Shown: positions 37,781-46,808, counted from the stretch's first letter. The stretch: DNA of 64,000 nt from JBEKIK01 sp963838495 (GCA_963838495.1 CAWIRC010000001.1:2542001-2606000); one strand, 5' to 3'. Translations and numbers: made by a program. Notes: generated from the letters alone by a model not told the origin.

Positions 37781-38367
37781 TCAAAGCGCGCCTTTTGTGC
37801 TGGGGATTCCCCGCACCCGGGGATCGAGTTCCACGGCGTTGCGGAGGGCCCGGGCCGTGGCCTTAAAGATGGCTTCGGCGATGTGGTGCCCGTTGCGTCC
37901 GTGATGCACGATGATGTGCAAGTTGCACATGGCGTTTGCCGCGAAGGCCTGCCAGAATTCGCCCACCAGGTCGCTCTCGAAATCGCCGATCCTGTGCGAG
38001 GGAAATTCAGCCTTAAACACCAGGAACGACCGGCCGCTTAAATCCATCGCCGCGGTAACCAGGGTTTCTTCCATGGGCAGGGTGAAATGCCCGAAGCGGC
38101 GGATGCCGGCCTTCTCTCCCAGCGCTCCCTGAGCGCCTGGCCCAGGCATATGCCCACGTCCTCCACCGTGTGATGCTGATCGACCTGGAGATCGCCCCTG
38201 GCCTTGATGCTTAAGTCCATGGCCGAGTGTTTGCCCAAGAGCGTGAGCATGTGGTCGAAAAAACCCACGCCGGTGGCGACTTCGGCCGCGCCGCCGCCGT
38301 CCAAATTTAATTCCACTTCGATGTCGGTTTCCACCGTTTTGCGATGAATGCTGGCGCTGCGGGACAT
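37781..38367 (-). CDS. hisB: Imidazoleglycerol-phosphate dehydratase (one frameshift)
   Basis: Sixth step of histidine synthesis. RKTVETDIEVELNLDGGG, GVGFFDHMLTLLGKHSAMDLSIKARGDLQVDQHHTVEDVGICLGQAL contain the manganese-binding His/Glu sets, and later EFWQAFAANAMCNLHIIVHHGRNGHHIAEAIFKATARALRNAV. Start ATG at 38367 (MSRSASIHRKT). A missing G near 38122 (ALRE - ALGEKAGIRRFGHF) shifts the frame; repaired length is about 195, normal for the monofunctional enzyme. Downstream of hisC with a palindromic repeat between them. Confidence 0.95.
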
Positions 38368-38391
38368 AATAATTGCTTCGTTTTTACGTGC

Positions 38392-38413
38392 CACTGCTTG
38401 CTTGCAAGCAGTG
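38392..38413. repeat. CACTGCTTGC palindrome upstream of hisB
   Basis: Perfect 22-base core identical to 20344-20365, followed by an imperfect second arm pair (TCTTCTTGCGAAGC, 38437-38450). Located between hisC and hisB, about 25 bases upstream of the hisB start. Confidence 0.8.
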
Positions 38414-38491
38414 CCTTTCCGATTTCCCATGTCACTTCTTCTTGCGAAGCAGCGACACACGGATCTCGGAAACATAGAAGAAGGAAATGCT

Positions 38492-39535
38492 TTACACCAT
38501 GGTTTTCAGTTGGTCCAGGAGGGCGTCGATTTCATGGTCCGCACCGACGCTCACGCGCAAACCGTCGCCCCAACCCGGATAGTCCATGTATCGGACCAGG
38601 ATGCGCCGCCGTTTGAGTTCCTCGTAAAAGGACCGGACTGAACGGCCGGGCAAGGTATTCCAGGTAAAATTTGCCTGCGAATCGACCGTCATAAACCCTA
38701 AGGCCCGCATTTCCCTAACCAGCCGGTTCCGAGTGGCGATGATCTTGGAGCGATTCTGGGTCATCCACGCCCTGTCGCCGATGGCGGCCGCGGCCCCGGC
38801 AGTCGAAAGCGCGTCGCAATTGTACGAATCCTTGAGCTTGACGAACTGCTCGATCATTTGCGGCCGGGCAACCAGGTATCCGAAGCGCAAACCGGCCAAG
38901 GAATACGACTTGCTCAGCGACCGCGAAACCATCACCTTATCGCACTTCGCCACCAGGTCAATACAGTCGGTTTCGGCAAAGTCCACGTACGCCTCGTCAA
39001 CAAAAAGCGGACAGGGCAGGGCTCGGGCAATCTCCAAAACCCGCCCGGGCGCAACCATCGTCCCCGAGGGACTGTTCGGATTGGCCAAAAAAACCAGGCG
39101 CGGATCGCCATCCGATGAAGCGAATCGCGCGGGCAGCGACCAATCGGCGTTGAAATGAATTTCTTCGTATCGGGCCCCTTGAAGTTCGGCCAGAGTCTTG
39201 TAAAGCACGTAACTGGGATAAGGCAGGCGGAGCAACTGTCCCTGGGCGACCAGCGTCCTGGTGACGATGGTCAAAATGTCGTCGCTGCCATTGCCGCAAA
39301 GAATCCAATCGGGATCGACGCCCAGCACCTCGCCGGCCCGACGGCGAAACACCCCGGCCATGGAATCGGGATATTTTTTCAAGCGGCCGAGCGTTTCTTT
39401 AATGGCCTCTGCCACGGCAGGCGACGGCGGATATGGATTCTCGTTCGTGTTGAGCTTTATAATGCCGTCTTCCTGCGGCTGTTCGCCCGGCACATAACCG
39501 GCCATCGCTTCAATCTCGGCACGAAAAAAGGACAT
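38492..39535 (-). CDS. hisC: Histidinol-phosphate aminotransferase
   Basis: PLP-dependent fold-type I aminotransferase, seventh step of histidine synthesis. 347 residues. IKLNTNENPYPPSP at the N-terminus, ILCGNGSDDIL phosphate cup, PNSPSGTMV, FVDEAYVDFA, and the PLP lysine in SRSLSKSYSLAGLRFGY. C-terminal substrate-binding arginines in VRYMDYPGWGDGLRVSVG. Intact here. Upstream lies hicAB and beyond it hisD, so the his operon is interrupted. Confidence 0.95.
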   Translation of the reverse strand: MSFFRAEIEAMAGYVPGEQPQEDGIIKLNTNENPYPPSPAVAEAIKETLGRLKKYPDSMAGVFRRRAGEVLGVDPDWILCGNGSDDILTIVTRTLVAQGQLLRLPYPSYVLYKTLAELQGARYEEIHFNADWSLPARFASSDGDPRLVFLANPNSPSGTMVAPGRVLEIARALPCPLFVDEAYVDFAETDCIDLVAKCDKVMVSRSLSKSYSLAGLRFGYLVARPQMIEQFVKLKDSYNCDALSTAGAAAAIGDRAWMTQNRSKIIATRNRLVREMRALGFMTVDSQANFTWNTLPGRSVRSFYEELKRRRILVRYMDYPGWGDGLRVSVGADHEIDALLDQLKTMV

Positions 39536-39599
39536 GGCAATTGACAGTTATTTATGATTTAAGAAGTTACCGTGTAAGATATGCTAAACGAAAGGCGGC

Positions 39600-39806
39600 T
39601 TACACTTCCACATATTCAGCTAAAGACGTTGGTTCCGGCGGCGATTCGCCGTCTTCACGCATCCCTTCCAAATGGAACTCGACGGCTTCACGGATTAATC
39701 GCTCGGTCTCCTCCAAGGTCGCTCCCACCGCAACGCAACCGGGAAGATCGGGCACATAGGCTCCGTACCCCGTTTCACTTTTTTCAATGACTATGGCATA
39801 TCGCAT
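39600..39806 (-). CDS. hicB: HicB antitoxin
   Basis: 68-residue HicB-type antitoxin of the partial RNase-H fold: MRYAIVIEKSETGYGAYVPDLPGCVAVGATLEETERLIREAVEFHLEGMREDGES is the standard hallmark. It neutralises HicA. It begins one base after the hicA stop. This short form lacks an obvious C-terminal DNA-binding domain, so autoregulation may depend on the HicAB complex. Confidence 0.95.
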   Translation of the reverse strand: MRYAIVIEKSETGYGAYVPDLPGCVAVGATLEETERLIREAVEFHLEGMREDGESPPEPTSLAEYVEV

Positions 39807-39807
39807 T

Positions 39808-39996
39808 TCATTTCCAACCTGCTTGTTTGAAAATACTGTTTAAAGTTCCCTTGGGCAAATCCAAGTGCGGCTCTCCCGCCACCGTAACGCGTTTTCCCGG
39901 CATTCCAGGATGAATAAATTGCCTATGGCTGCCGCGTTGGCGAACCAACAACCAACCTTCTTTTTGCAACCTTTTCAATACGTCGCGAACATTCAT
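39808..39996 (-). CDS. hicA: HicA toxin (mRNA interferase)
   Basis: 62-residue double-stranded-RNA-binding-fold toxin. MNVRDVLKRLQKEGWLLVRQRGSHRQFIHPGMPGKRVTVAGEPHLDLPKGTLNSIFKQAGW contains the catalytic Gly-Ser-His triplet. Located between hisD and hisC on the same strand. Its ATG lies three bases after a TATAAT box, with no ribosome site, implying a leaderless transcript. Confidence 0.95.
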   Translation of the reverse strand: MNVRDVLKRLQKEGWLLVRQRGSHRQFIHPGMPGKRVTVAGEPHLDLPKGTLNSIFKQAGWK

Positions 39997-39999
39997 TTA

Positions 40000-40022
40000 A
40001 TTATAGCAGATTTAACTATAAT
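40000..40022 (-). promoter_or_regulatory. hicAB -10 box and inverted repeat
   Basis: TATAAT (minus strand) at 40000-40005, three bases before the hicA start. A perfect inverted repeat ATTATAG-N9-CTATAAT (40000-40006 and 40016-40022) overlaps it and is a likely operator. The -35 region is weak. The half-site CTATAAT also ends the higBA operator. Confidence 0.6.
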
Positions 40023-40125
40023 AGACTTCTGCAAATTTTTCCCTCTCCCAGTGCGAGAGGGGACAATGAATCCAAATTTTGCAAAACTTCAGTATATATA
40101 TTGTTATATTATTGTGAAGTAAATC

Positions 40126-40170
40126 ATCACTCATCACTCATCCCTCATCACTCATCACTCATCCCTCATT
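40126..40170. repeat. Short tandem ATCACTCATC/CATCCCTCATC repeats
   Basis: Consecutive copies of ATCACTCATCACTCATCCCTC just downstream of the hisD stop. Similar CATCCCTCA tracts occur near 57100-57140. Not a CRISPR array: units are about 10-15 bases without spacers. Confidence 0.6.
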
Positions 40171-41519
40171 CTTATTTCCACGCTCGCCCGATGCCCGGTC
40201 AGGCCTTCCTTGTCGGCGATGATCCGCACGTCCGGGGCCAGTTTCATCATGCCCTCGCGGGTGAAATGCAAAACGCTGTTGCTCCGCAGAAAATCGTTGC
40301 ATGACAATCCGCTGGCGAATCGGGCCGTTCCGCTTGTGGGCAGTACGTGCGATGGGCCTGCGGCATAATCGCCCAAGGCCACCGGCGTATAATTGCCTAA
40401 AAATATCGCGCCGGCATGGCTGATCTTCCCGGCCAGCCGCTCGGCGTCGGCGGTGGCTATGTGCAGATGCTCCGGGGCGATTTCATCAGTCAAGGCGCAG
40501 GCCTCGTCCGCGTCGCGGGCCAAAATCACCGCCCCGTAATCCTCCAGGCTTTGCCGGGCAAGCTCGCCGCGCTCCACCTCAGATAACTGCTTTTCCAGCG
40601 CGGCCACCGCCGCGTCCAGAACCTTGGCGTCCCAACCGATTAAAACGCTTGCCCCCGGGGCGTGTTCGGCCTGGGCGATCAAATCGAAGGCCGTATATTC
40701 CGGACGCGTGGAATCGTCCACGATAACCACCACTTCGCTGGGCCCGGCAATGGAATCAATGTCCACCTCGCCGTAAACGTATTTTTTCGCCAAGGCCACG
40801 AACAAATTGCCCGGCCCCACGATCTTGTCCACCCGCGGAATGCCTTCCACGCCGTAAGCCAATGCGGCCACTGCCTGAGCACCGCCAAGCCGATACACCT
40901 CGCTGATTCCCAATTCATGACAAGTGGCCAACATGTCGGCATTGTACGAGCCGAATTTAGTGGGCGGGGCAACCACGGCCAACTGTTTTACGCCCGCAAC
41001 CAGGGCCGGCACGGCAGTCATAAGCACGCTGGAGGGATAGGCGGCCGCACCGCCGGGCACACAAATTCCCACCCGATCCAACGCCCGGTATCGCTGCTCG
41101 AGATATCCGCCCGGCCGCTCTAGGCGGACGTTTTTGTGTAAAATGGCCTCCTGGAAAACGCGGATGTTTTCCCGCACCCGGCGAATGGCCTGCAAAAAAT
41201 CCGCATCCGCCCCGGCATGCGCCCGCTCAAGTTCAGCCCGGGGCACCCGCACGGTTTCCGAAGTAAGTACCGCCTTGTCGATCCTGGCGGTGTAATCCAG
41301 CACGGCGGCCAAACCCTTTTTGGCCACGTCGCGGCAGATGCGCTCCACGACCTGAGCGGGCGAAAGCGGCTCGCCAAAGACCTCGATGGTCCTTTGCCGG
41401 CCCGATTGGCTTACCACGTCGCCCCGGGGACTGAGTTTTTCGCGCAACCGCGCCATTTCCGCGCGGATATCGTCCCGGCGGCTGTCGATGCGGCGGATTT
41501 TCAGCGGAGTGTTCGACAT
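40155..41519 (-). CDS. hisD: Histidinol dehydrogenase
   Basis: Zinc enzyme catalysing the last two oxidations of histidine synthesis. About 454 residues. GICVPGGAAAYPSSVLMTAVPALVAGV, GGAQAVAALAYG, KIVGPGNLFVALAKKYVYGEVDIDSIAGPSEVVVI, AEHAPGASVLI (zinc Gln/His region), EHLHI and VLPTSGTARFASGLSCNDFLR are all canonical. Start ATG 41519; GTG 41525 possible. First gene of the his group in transcription order, followed by hicAB and hisC-hisB. Confidence 0.95.
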   Translation of the reverse strand: MSNTPLKIRRIDSRRDDIRAEMARLREKLSPRGDVVSQSGRQRTIEVFGEPLSPAQVVERICRDVAKKGLAAVLDYTARIDKAVLTSETVRVPRAELERAHAGADADFLQAIRRVRENIRVFQEAILHKNVRLERPGGYLEQRYRALDRVGICVPGGAAAYPSSVLMTAVPALVAGVKQLAVVAPPTKFGSYNADMLATCHELGISEVYRLGGAQAVAALAYGVEGIPRVDKIVGPGNLFVALAKKYVYGEVDIDSIAGPSEVVVIVDDSTRPEYTAFDLIAQAEHAPGASVLIGWDAKVLDAAVAALEKQLSEVERGELARQSLEDYGAVILARDADEACALTDEIAPEHLHIATADAERLAGKISHAGAIFLGNYTPVALGDYAAGPSHVLPTSGTARFASGLSCNDFLRSNSVLHFTREGMMKLAPDVRIIADKEGLTGHRASVEIRMRDE

Positions 41520-41701
41520 AGTCACGTAATTTTAAAGCCCTTAAGTGCGCAAATATATCCTAAAGATCGACACGAGAAACACCTATTTTGTTCAGTTTCC
41601 TTAATCTAGGGAAGATATTGGATAAAATCCGGCAACAAATTGCCTGACAATTCCGCACAGGCATCGTACAATGGACTTGAAGCGGCATTCGGGGAATTGA
41701 T

Positions 41702-43691
41702 TTGGACCACACCCATCTTTTGGGTGTCATTTTACCCATTGCGGACGGGACAGTGCGACAGGCATTATTTACCATCACCTGCACGACCTGCCATGTGCGG
41801 CTGGCCGTACGCAGCGCCGAGGCGATCGGGGCCATCTTGGAGTGCCCCAAATGCGGATGCATGGTTCCGGTAACGCCTCCGCCGGGCTGGCAGCCGCCAC
41901 AGCCAAAGCCGCCGCAAACGCCTGCCGCTGGTGCTTTGCCTGATGTAACTTCCGCATCGTCATCCGGCGAATCGGTGGGCAATCCGCCGAGCTGCGAGCC
42001 TCAAGGCGGCGCTACGGCGTCGGCGGCCGAGGCCGATTCCACAGTCACAGCCGCTTCCCCAGGCCTTGAAATTAAACCGCTCCGATTCTGGCATTCGTGG
42101 CAATTCATTGTCGGCGCGCCGATCTCCGCGGCTGCAATCGCGGTGGTCGTATGGCTGACCTTTTTTTCCCACATGGCCTTGGATAATTCGGCAAGCCGTG
42201 CCGCTGGCGCTCGCCAACGCCGCTTCGGCCGAGGCCGCCGCCGAGCAAAATGGAAAAAAACCGCCGTCGTCCGAGCAAACCGCCGCTGCCGACAAGAATG
42301 ATTCGGCGCCGGGAACATCACCTCCCAACGACGAATCCGCCGAAAAATCCGACGCTAAGCCCGCCGAGGAAAAATCAGCCGAAGCAAAGCCGCAATCCGG
42401 ACCTGAAACTCCGCAGGCCAAAACTCCCGACCTTAAAGAGCCCGAGCAAATCGCACCCCAGGCCGAACCATCCCAGGCCACTGCAGCCAGCGGCGAAACT
42501 ACTCAGCCCGCCCCAATAGAAGCACGGCAAAACGAGCAAAACAAACAGTCCCTGCCGCCGGCTACAGGAGCGGCCAGGATGGTCAAGCTGGTGGTTCCGG
42601 ATGTAATCGACGTACAATCGCGCCTGGGCGAGATGATTCCCGCCATCGAGCTGCGCGACATGCCCTTTGCCCGGGCGATCGGTTTGCTGTCGGCCTTAAG
42701 CGGGTTGCCCATAACCATCGATCCGGAGGCCGCCGCCCGGCTGGGAATCTCGCTTCGCGATCCGATCAGCATCCGCATGAGCGGCGCCACGCTGGAAGAA
42801 GTTCTTCAAGCGATTGCGGCCAGGCAGGGGATGTCCTTTATGGCCGAAGACGGGCGAGTGATGGTGACCGACCAGGCCGAAGATCGGGAAAAAACCCGCC
42901 GCATACGCTACACTGTTTCCGATCTCATAAACGGCGATAAAGCGGCGGCGGAGCAGTTGGCCAACCTGGTGCAAAAACTCATCGCCCCCCAATCCTGGCG
43001 ATCGGCCGGCGGCGAGGGATCCATTGAAACCGACAAAACCGCGCTCATCGTCGCGCAAACGCCGGCGGTGCACGATCAAATCCTGGTCTTCTGCGAAAAG
43101 CTCCGCAACGCCCGGGGCAGGCCCCTGAAAAGCAATCGCGATCCCAGACGTTTCGATCTGACCACTCGCTTCGAGCAGGCCGCGCCGGCGCTCAGCCGCC
43201 CAGTGACCGCCAATTTTCACGAACCCACAAAATTAGTGGAAATTCTATCCTATCTGGCCCAGCAGGCCGAAATCGATATCTTGATCGACCGCCAGGCCCT
43301 CGCCGTGGCCGGATTGTCTGACAAGTCGGAAATTTCTTTTGTCGTGGAAGATCACACCTTGGCCGCCGCACTGGGCGATCTACTCGGCCCGTTGAAACTG
43401 GGTTATCGGCCCATCGACGCCCGCACACTACAGGTAAGCACCCAATCGGCCCTCGATGCCCGGCTGGAACTGGAATTCTATCCGGTCGGCAAATTGCTGG
43501 GCAAAGAGCTAAGTGGATCGGACCTGGTCGCGCAAATCAAAGCCGCTGTTGTTCCATCCTCTTGGAGCGACGCCGGGCCGGCGACGATGTATTTCGATCA
43601 GCCTTCGGCGACGCTGATCGTGCTGCAATCTCCGCCGGTTCATGCCGCGATCCAGGCTTTTCTGAATAAAATTCCGGTGAAACAGGAATGA
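41702..43691 (+). CDS. Zinc-ribbon, membrane-anchored double STN-domain protein (one frameshift)
   Basis: About 662 residues in one frame after repair. Domains: an N-terminal MJ0042-like zinc ribbon (CTTCHVRLAVRS...ECPKCGCMV), a Pro-rich linker, one membrane helix (FIVGAPISAAAIAVVVWLTFF), an Ala/Glu/Pro-rich linker, then two copies of a module: STN-like domain (IELRDMPFARAIGLLSALSGLPITIDPEA...; second HEPTKLVEILSYLAQQAEIDILID), each followed by a region ending in a SWRSAGGEGSIETDKTALIV / SWSDAGPATMYFDQPSATLIV motif as in secretin N1-type repeats. A missing G near 42182 shifts the frame. No secretin pore domain. Possibly a planctomycete cell-envelope secretion or signalling scaffold; function unknown. 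Confidence 0.75.
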
Positions 43692-43716
43692 TTCAAGGCC
43701 CTTGCCGGTTCGTTTT

Positions 43717-45034
43717 TCATTGCTCGCCGGAGGTTTTCTCCGGCACGGCGCCGGATTTGATCGTGCGCGTGACGCGCTCGCAAACCGGTTGGTCGGCGTC
43801 GCGGATGTCGAAGTCCTTGTCGGCCGTAATCGTCACGTCTTGCAGCGTAACCTTGGTGATGCGGCTATTGGGCAGGCCGTGAATCGTGCCGGCGTTGCGC
43901 GAATTTTCGATGGCGACATGATCGATGAGAATATTGCGAATCGTGGGAATCTTCGTTTCATCCCCTTGGAAGTTGGGATTGTTGTTGTCCATGTAATCGA
44001 GTTGCAGGACAATGGCGTTGCGGACATTCTTCATCGTGATGTCGGTGTAGCGGATGTTTTCCACCAGGCCGCCGGCACCGCGCATGGATTTGATGCGGAT
44101 CCCGTTGTCGGTGCCCTCGAAAGTGCAGTGCCGCACGAGCATGTCGTGGATTCCATCGGTGGTTCCTGAGCCGATTGAGATGCCGTGCCCGTGCTTGATG
44201 GTGTTGTTTTCGATGAGGATGTTCGTGCCGCCGGTCTTGATCACGATGTTGTCGTCGCCGGTGTCGATGTCGCAGTCGTGAATCCAGAAATTGTTGCCGG
44301 GTCCGGGGTCTATTGCGTCGGTGTTCGGGGCATCGGCCGGCGCGCGGACTTTGACGCGCTCGATGGTAAGGTCGTTCACCTGCCTTGGCACGAGGTGGAA
44401 CTTCGGCGAGTTCATAAGCGTAATGCCTGAAACCAACAGGCGGTCGCAGCCGTCGATCGCTACGAGGTTGGGGCGGCGAAAGACGATCCGGCCGGGCTGG
44501 CTCCGCGCCGCCTTCTCCGACCACTCCCACCAATGCTGCCCGCTGCCGTCGATCGTGCCGGCGCCGGTAAGGGCGACGTCGTGGAGTTGTTTGCCCTGGA
44601 TCAGCGGCTTTGCCGCGCGGTAACGCGGCGTCGGCCTCGGCCTGGGTCTTGAGGGTGGACGGATCGGGCAGTTTGAGTTCCGCGAATGTCTCGGGGGCCT
44701 TGATCACCGCGCCGGCTTCAAGATGCAGGTCCAGATTCGGACAGAGCCTAATCTGCTTGGTGAGAAAAACGCCCTCGGGCACAACCAGTTTTCCCCCGCC
44801 CGCATCCTCGAGCGTCATGATAGCCTTGGTGAACGCCTCGGTGTTGAGCGTCTTGCCGTCGCCCACCGCGCCATAATCCATAAGGTTGAACGTGCGGTTC
44901 GGAATTTTCGGCAGCGCGGGCTTAAGCTCCTCGACGGCCGAGACATCGACGCTCTTGGATTCCTCTTGCCCTGCAAGTGGAAGAGCCAAGGAAATCAAGC
45001 CTAAAACCAAAATCGACATTACAATTATTCTCAT
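43717..45034 (-). CDS. Polygalacturonase-like glycoside hydrolase family 28 (one frameshift)
   Basis: Exported right-handed parallel beta-helix enzyme hydrolysing galacturonan-type pectin. The signal peptide begins at 45034 (RIIVMSILVLGLISLALPLAG) with an AGGTAGGTG site. NLMDYGAVGDGKTLNTEAF is the family N-terminus; catalytic motifs are NTDAIDPG, DTGDDNI, KHGHGISIGSGT and GIRIKSMRG, all complete. An extra T near 44621 shifts the frame (DAA - YRAAKPLIQGKQLHDVALTGAGTIDG); about 438 residues repaired. With the rhamnose genes it points to use of rhamnogalacturonan-like material. Confidence 0.9.
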
Positions 45035-45383
45035 ATCAGCACCTACCTGTATCTCGAAAAAGTTTTCTGAGGATAAACAATCGGCAACATGCCATTTTAA
45101 CAAAATTCAGTTGCCCTACAACATATATCCATCGCGCAGAACGCCGCCGGCCTAGCCGGTATTGTTGAGTGCCGCCGGCTGTGCCCGTGTAATTGAGTGC
45201 CACTGGCTTTGCCGGTGTTTTAGCCGCGTGCCCAATGTTTTGCCCCCCAATTTGACGATCCCACCCTCCCAAGCCAAAATGGCAAAAGAAAACACTCAAC
45301 TCCCCTTGATTTTTTCCATTCAGGACGCCATAATCAAAATAAGTTCGTGGTCCGAGCCAAAAAGGTTCGATAATAAATCAGTC
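45035..45383. other. Divergent region upstream of the aroF leader
   Basis: 349 bases between the GH28 start and the leader peptide. Degenerate GAGTGCCNCCGGC/CCGGTG repeats lie at about 45150-45217, including CACTGGC-TTT-GCCGGTG at 45201-45217. The rest presumably contains the leader promoter; no clear boxes found. Confidence 0.4.
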
Positions 45384-45461
45384 ATGCAAACGTTCCAAAC
45401 CGCCTATTATTGGTACTTTTATTTTACCCGCGAAGGTAGCGGGGTCGGAGGCGGTTTGTAG
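45384..45461 (+). CDS. Aromatic leader peptide of aroF attenuator
   Basis: 25-codon frame whose codons 8-14 are Tyr-Tyr-Trp-Tyr-Phe-Tyr-Phe: seven consecutive aromatic residues, four of them Tyr, two Phe, one Trp, with another Phe at position 4. The tail is TREGSGVGGGL then TAG. Such a run is essentially only seen in attenuation leader peptides, where ribosomes stall when charged tRNA is short. It lies about 160 bases upstream of DAHP synthase, with a terminator between. No clear ribosome site. Too short to have another obvious role. Confidence 0.75.
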   Translation: MQTFQTAYYWYFYFTREGSGVGGGL

Positions 45462-45523
45462 TTCGTATACACAACCCGAAATGACCAAAACCCCGTGGCC
45501 TTCCCAGGTCCCGGGGTTTTTTT
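45396..45523 (+). promoter_or_regulatory. Transcription attenuator for DAHP synthase
   Basis: RNA elements in order: CAAACCGCCT (45396-45405) pairs with AGGCGGTTTG (45449-45458), ten base pairs closing the leader coding region; an inner hairpin CCCGC-GAAGGTA-GCGGG (45427-45443); and a terminator at 45487-45523. CGGGGT at 45440-45445 can instead pair with ACCCCG at 45490-45495, the 5' arm of the terminator, giving a candidate antiterminator. A ribosome stalled in the aromatic run (45405-45425) would block the first arm and free the second. The competing pairs are read directly; the mechanism is inferred. Confidence 0.65.
45487..45523 (+). terminator. Attenuator terminator upstream of aroF
   Basis: AAAACCCCG (45487-45495) pairs with CGGGGTTTT (45512-45520), a nine-base-pair stem running into seven consecutive T. 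Strong intrinsic terminator located between the leader peptide and aroF. Confidence 0.85.
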
Positions 45524-45539
45524 GTTGGAAAAAGCAGTC

Positions 45540-45594
45540 AGCGGTCAGCTATCAGCCGTCAGCAAGAACCTTCTAAAGCTGATAGCTGACCGCT
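45540..45594. repeat. 17-bp inverted repeat in aroF 5' region
   Basis: AGCGGTCAGCTATCAGC (45540-45556) and its exact complement GCTGATAGCTGACCGCT (45578-45594) lie between the terminator and the aroF start. It may be a dispersed repeat element or part of the leader RNA fold. Confidence 0.8.
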
Positions 45595-45622
45595 AATAGC
45601 ACTATTAACCGGAGTCCAAAAA

Positions 45623-46636
45623 ATGATTGTAGTCATGAAAAAAGGGGCGACAAAGGAGCAAATCGAGCACATGATCCAGCAAGTAGAAAAACTGGGGCTT
45701 AAGGCCCATCCGATCTTCGGCACCGAGCGCACGGTAATCGCGGCCGTCGGCGAAAAACGCGACGAATACCGCACGTCCTTGGAGAGCGGCCCGGGCGTGG
45801 CCGAGGTGGTGCCCATCCTTGCCCCGTACAAAGTCGCCTCCCGCGAGGTCAAGCCCGAGCCCACCGTGGTCCGTGCAGGCAGCCTCATCGTGGGCAACTG
45901 CCACCTGGGCATGATCGCCGGCCCGTGCTCGGTCGAGTCGCGTGAGCAGACCATTGCCACGGCCCGGGCGGTAAAGGCCGCCGGCGCAACCGCCTTGCGC
46001 GGCGGGGCCTTCAAACCCCGCACCAGCCCGTACAGCTTCCAGGGCCTGAAAGAAGAGGGCTTGAAAATCCTCGCCGCCGCACGCGAGGAAACCGGCCTGG
46101 CCGTAGTGACCGAAGTCATGGCCGAGCAAGACGTGGGGCTTGTGGCCGGCTATGCCGACGTACTCCAGATCGGCGCCCGGAACATGCAGAATTACCGCCT
46201 CCTGGAAGCGGCCGGTTACGAAGGCAAGCCGGTACTTCTGAAACGCAGCCCCAGCGCTACCATGGACGAACTGCTTTTGGCCGCCGAATACGTGCTCAAC
46301 GCCGGCAATCCCAACGTCATGCTATGCGAGCGGGGCATCCGCACCTTCGAAACCCATACCCGCTACACGCTCGCCCTTTCCGCCGTGCCCTATCTGCACG
46401 ATCGCACGCACCTGCCCGTGGTGGTCGATCCCAGCCACGGCACGGGCCACGCGCTTTTGGTGCCGCGGATGGCCGCCGCCGCCATCGCCGCCGGGGCCGA
46501 CGGGCTGATAATCGAAGTCCACCCCGACCCCGAATCCGCCCTAAGCGACGGCTACCAGTCGCTAAACTTCCAGGAGTTCGAGGCCCTGATGGAACTCTGC
46601 CGCCGCGTGGCCGACGCGGTGGGGAAAATTATTTAA
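45623..46636 (+). CDS. aroF: 3-deoxy-7-phosphoheptulonate synthase (DAHP synthase)
   Basis: First enzyme of the shikimate pathway, joining PEP and erythrose 4-phosphate. 337 residues of the type I-beta class: N-terminal ferredoxin-like regulatory domain (MIVVMKKGATKEQIEHMIQQVEKLGLKAH) then the barrel with MIAGPCSVESREQ, ALRGGAFKPRTSPYSFQG, QIGARNMQNYRLLEAAG, PVLLKRSPSATMDE, ERGIRTFE and VVVDPSHGTGH. The added domain usually confers feedback inhibition by Phe/Tyr. GGAG lies about nine bases before the ATG. Preceded by the aromatic leader peptide and terminator, so expression probably responds to aromatic amino acid supply. Confidence 0.95.
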   Translation: MIVVMKKGATKEQIEHMIQQVEKLGLKAHPIFGTERTVIAAVGEKRDEYRTSLESGPGVAEVVPILAPYKVASREVKPEPTVVRAGSLIVGNCHLGMIAGPCSVESREQTIATARAVKAAGATALRGGAFKPRTSPYSFQGLKEEGLKILAAAREETGLAVVTEVMAEQDVGLVAGYADVLQIGARNMQNYRLLEAAGYEGKPVLLKRSPSATMDELLLAAEYVLNAGNPNVMLCERGIRTFETHTRYTLALSAVPYLHDRTHLPVVVDPSHGTGHALLVPRMAAAAIAAGADGLIIEVHPDPESALSDGYQSLNFQEFEALMELCRRVADAVGKII

Positions 46637-46674
46637 CCTAATATCGTAGCAGACACACTCCGTGCACTTTTTCT

Positions 46675-46757
46675 CTAGCCCAGGCGTTTCACGCCTGGGC
46701 TAGCGTGCCGTCGTCTACCTCGTCCCCTCTCCCTTTGGGAGAGGGTTAGGGTGAGGG
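46675..46757. repeat. CTAGCCCAGGCG hairpin and CCCTCTCCC palindrome after aroF
   Basis: Perfect 12-bp hairpin CTAGCCCAGGCG-TTTCA-CGCCTGGGCTAG (46675-46703), then CCCTCTCCC-TTT-GGGAGAGGG with TTAGGGTGAGGG tail (46725-46757). Both are dispersed repeat types; the first could act as terminator for aroF. Confidence 0.75.
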
Positions 46758-46808
46758 CGAAAACTGATCGCTAAGAGAGTTGCCACGAACCTGCCCCAAT
46801 AATCCCCT

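Noticed and set aside
40126..40170. Possible CRISPR-like array
   Set aside because: Units are 10-15 bases, contiguous and without unique spacers; it is a short tandem repeat.
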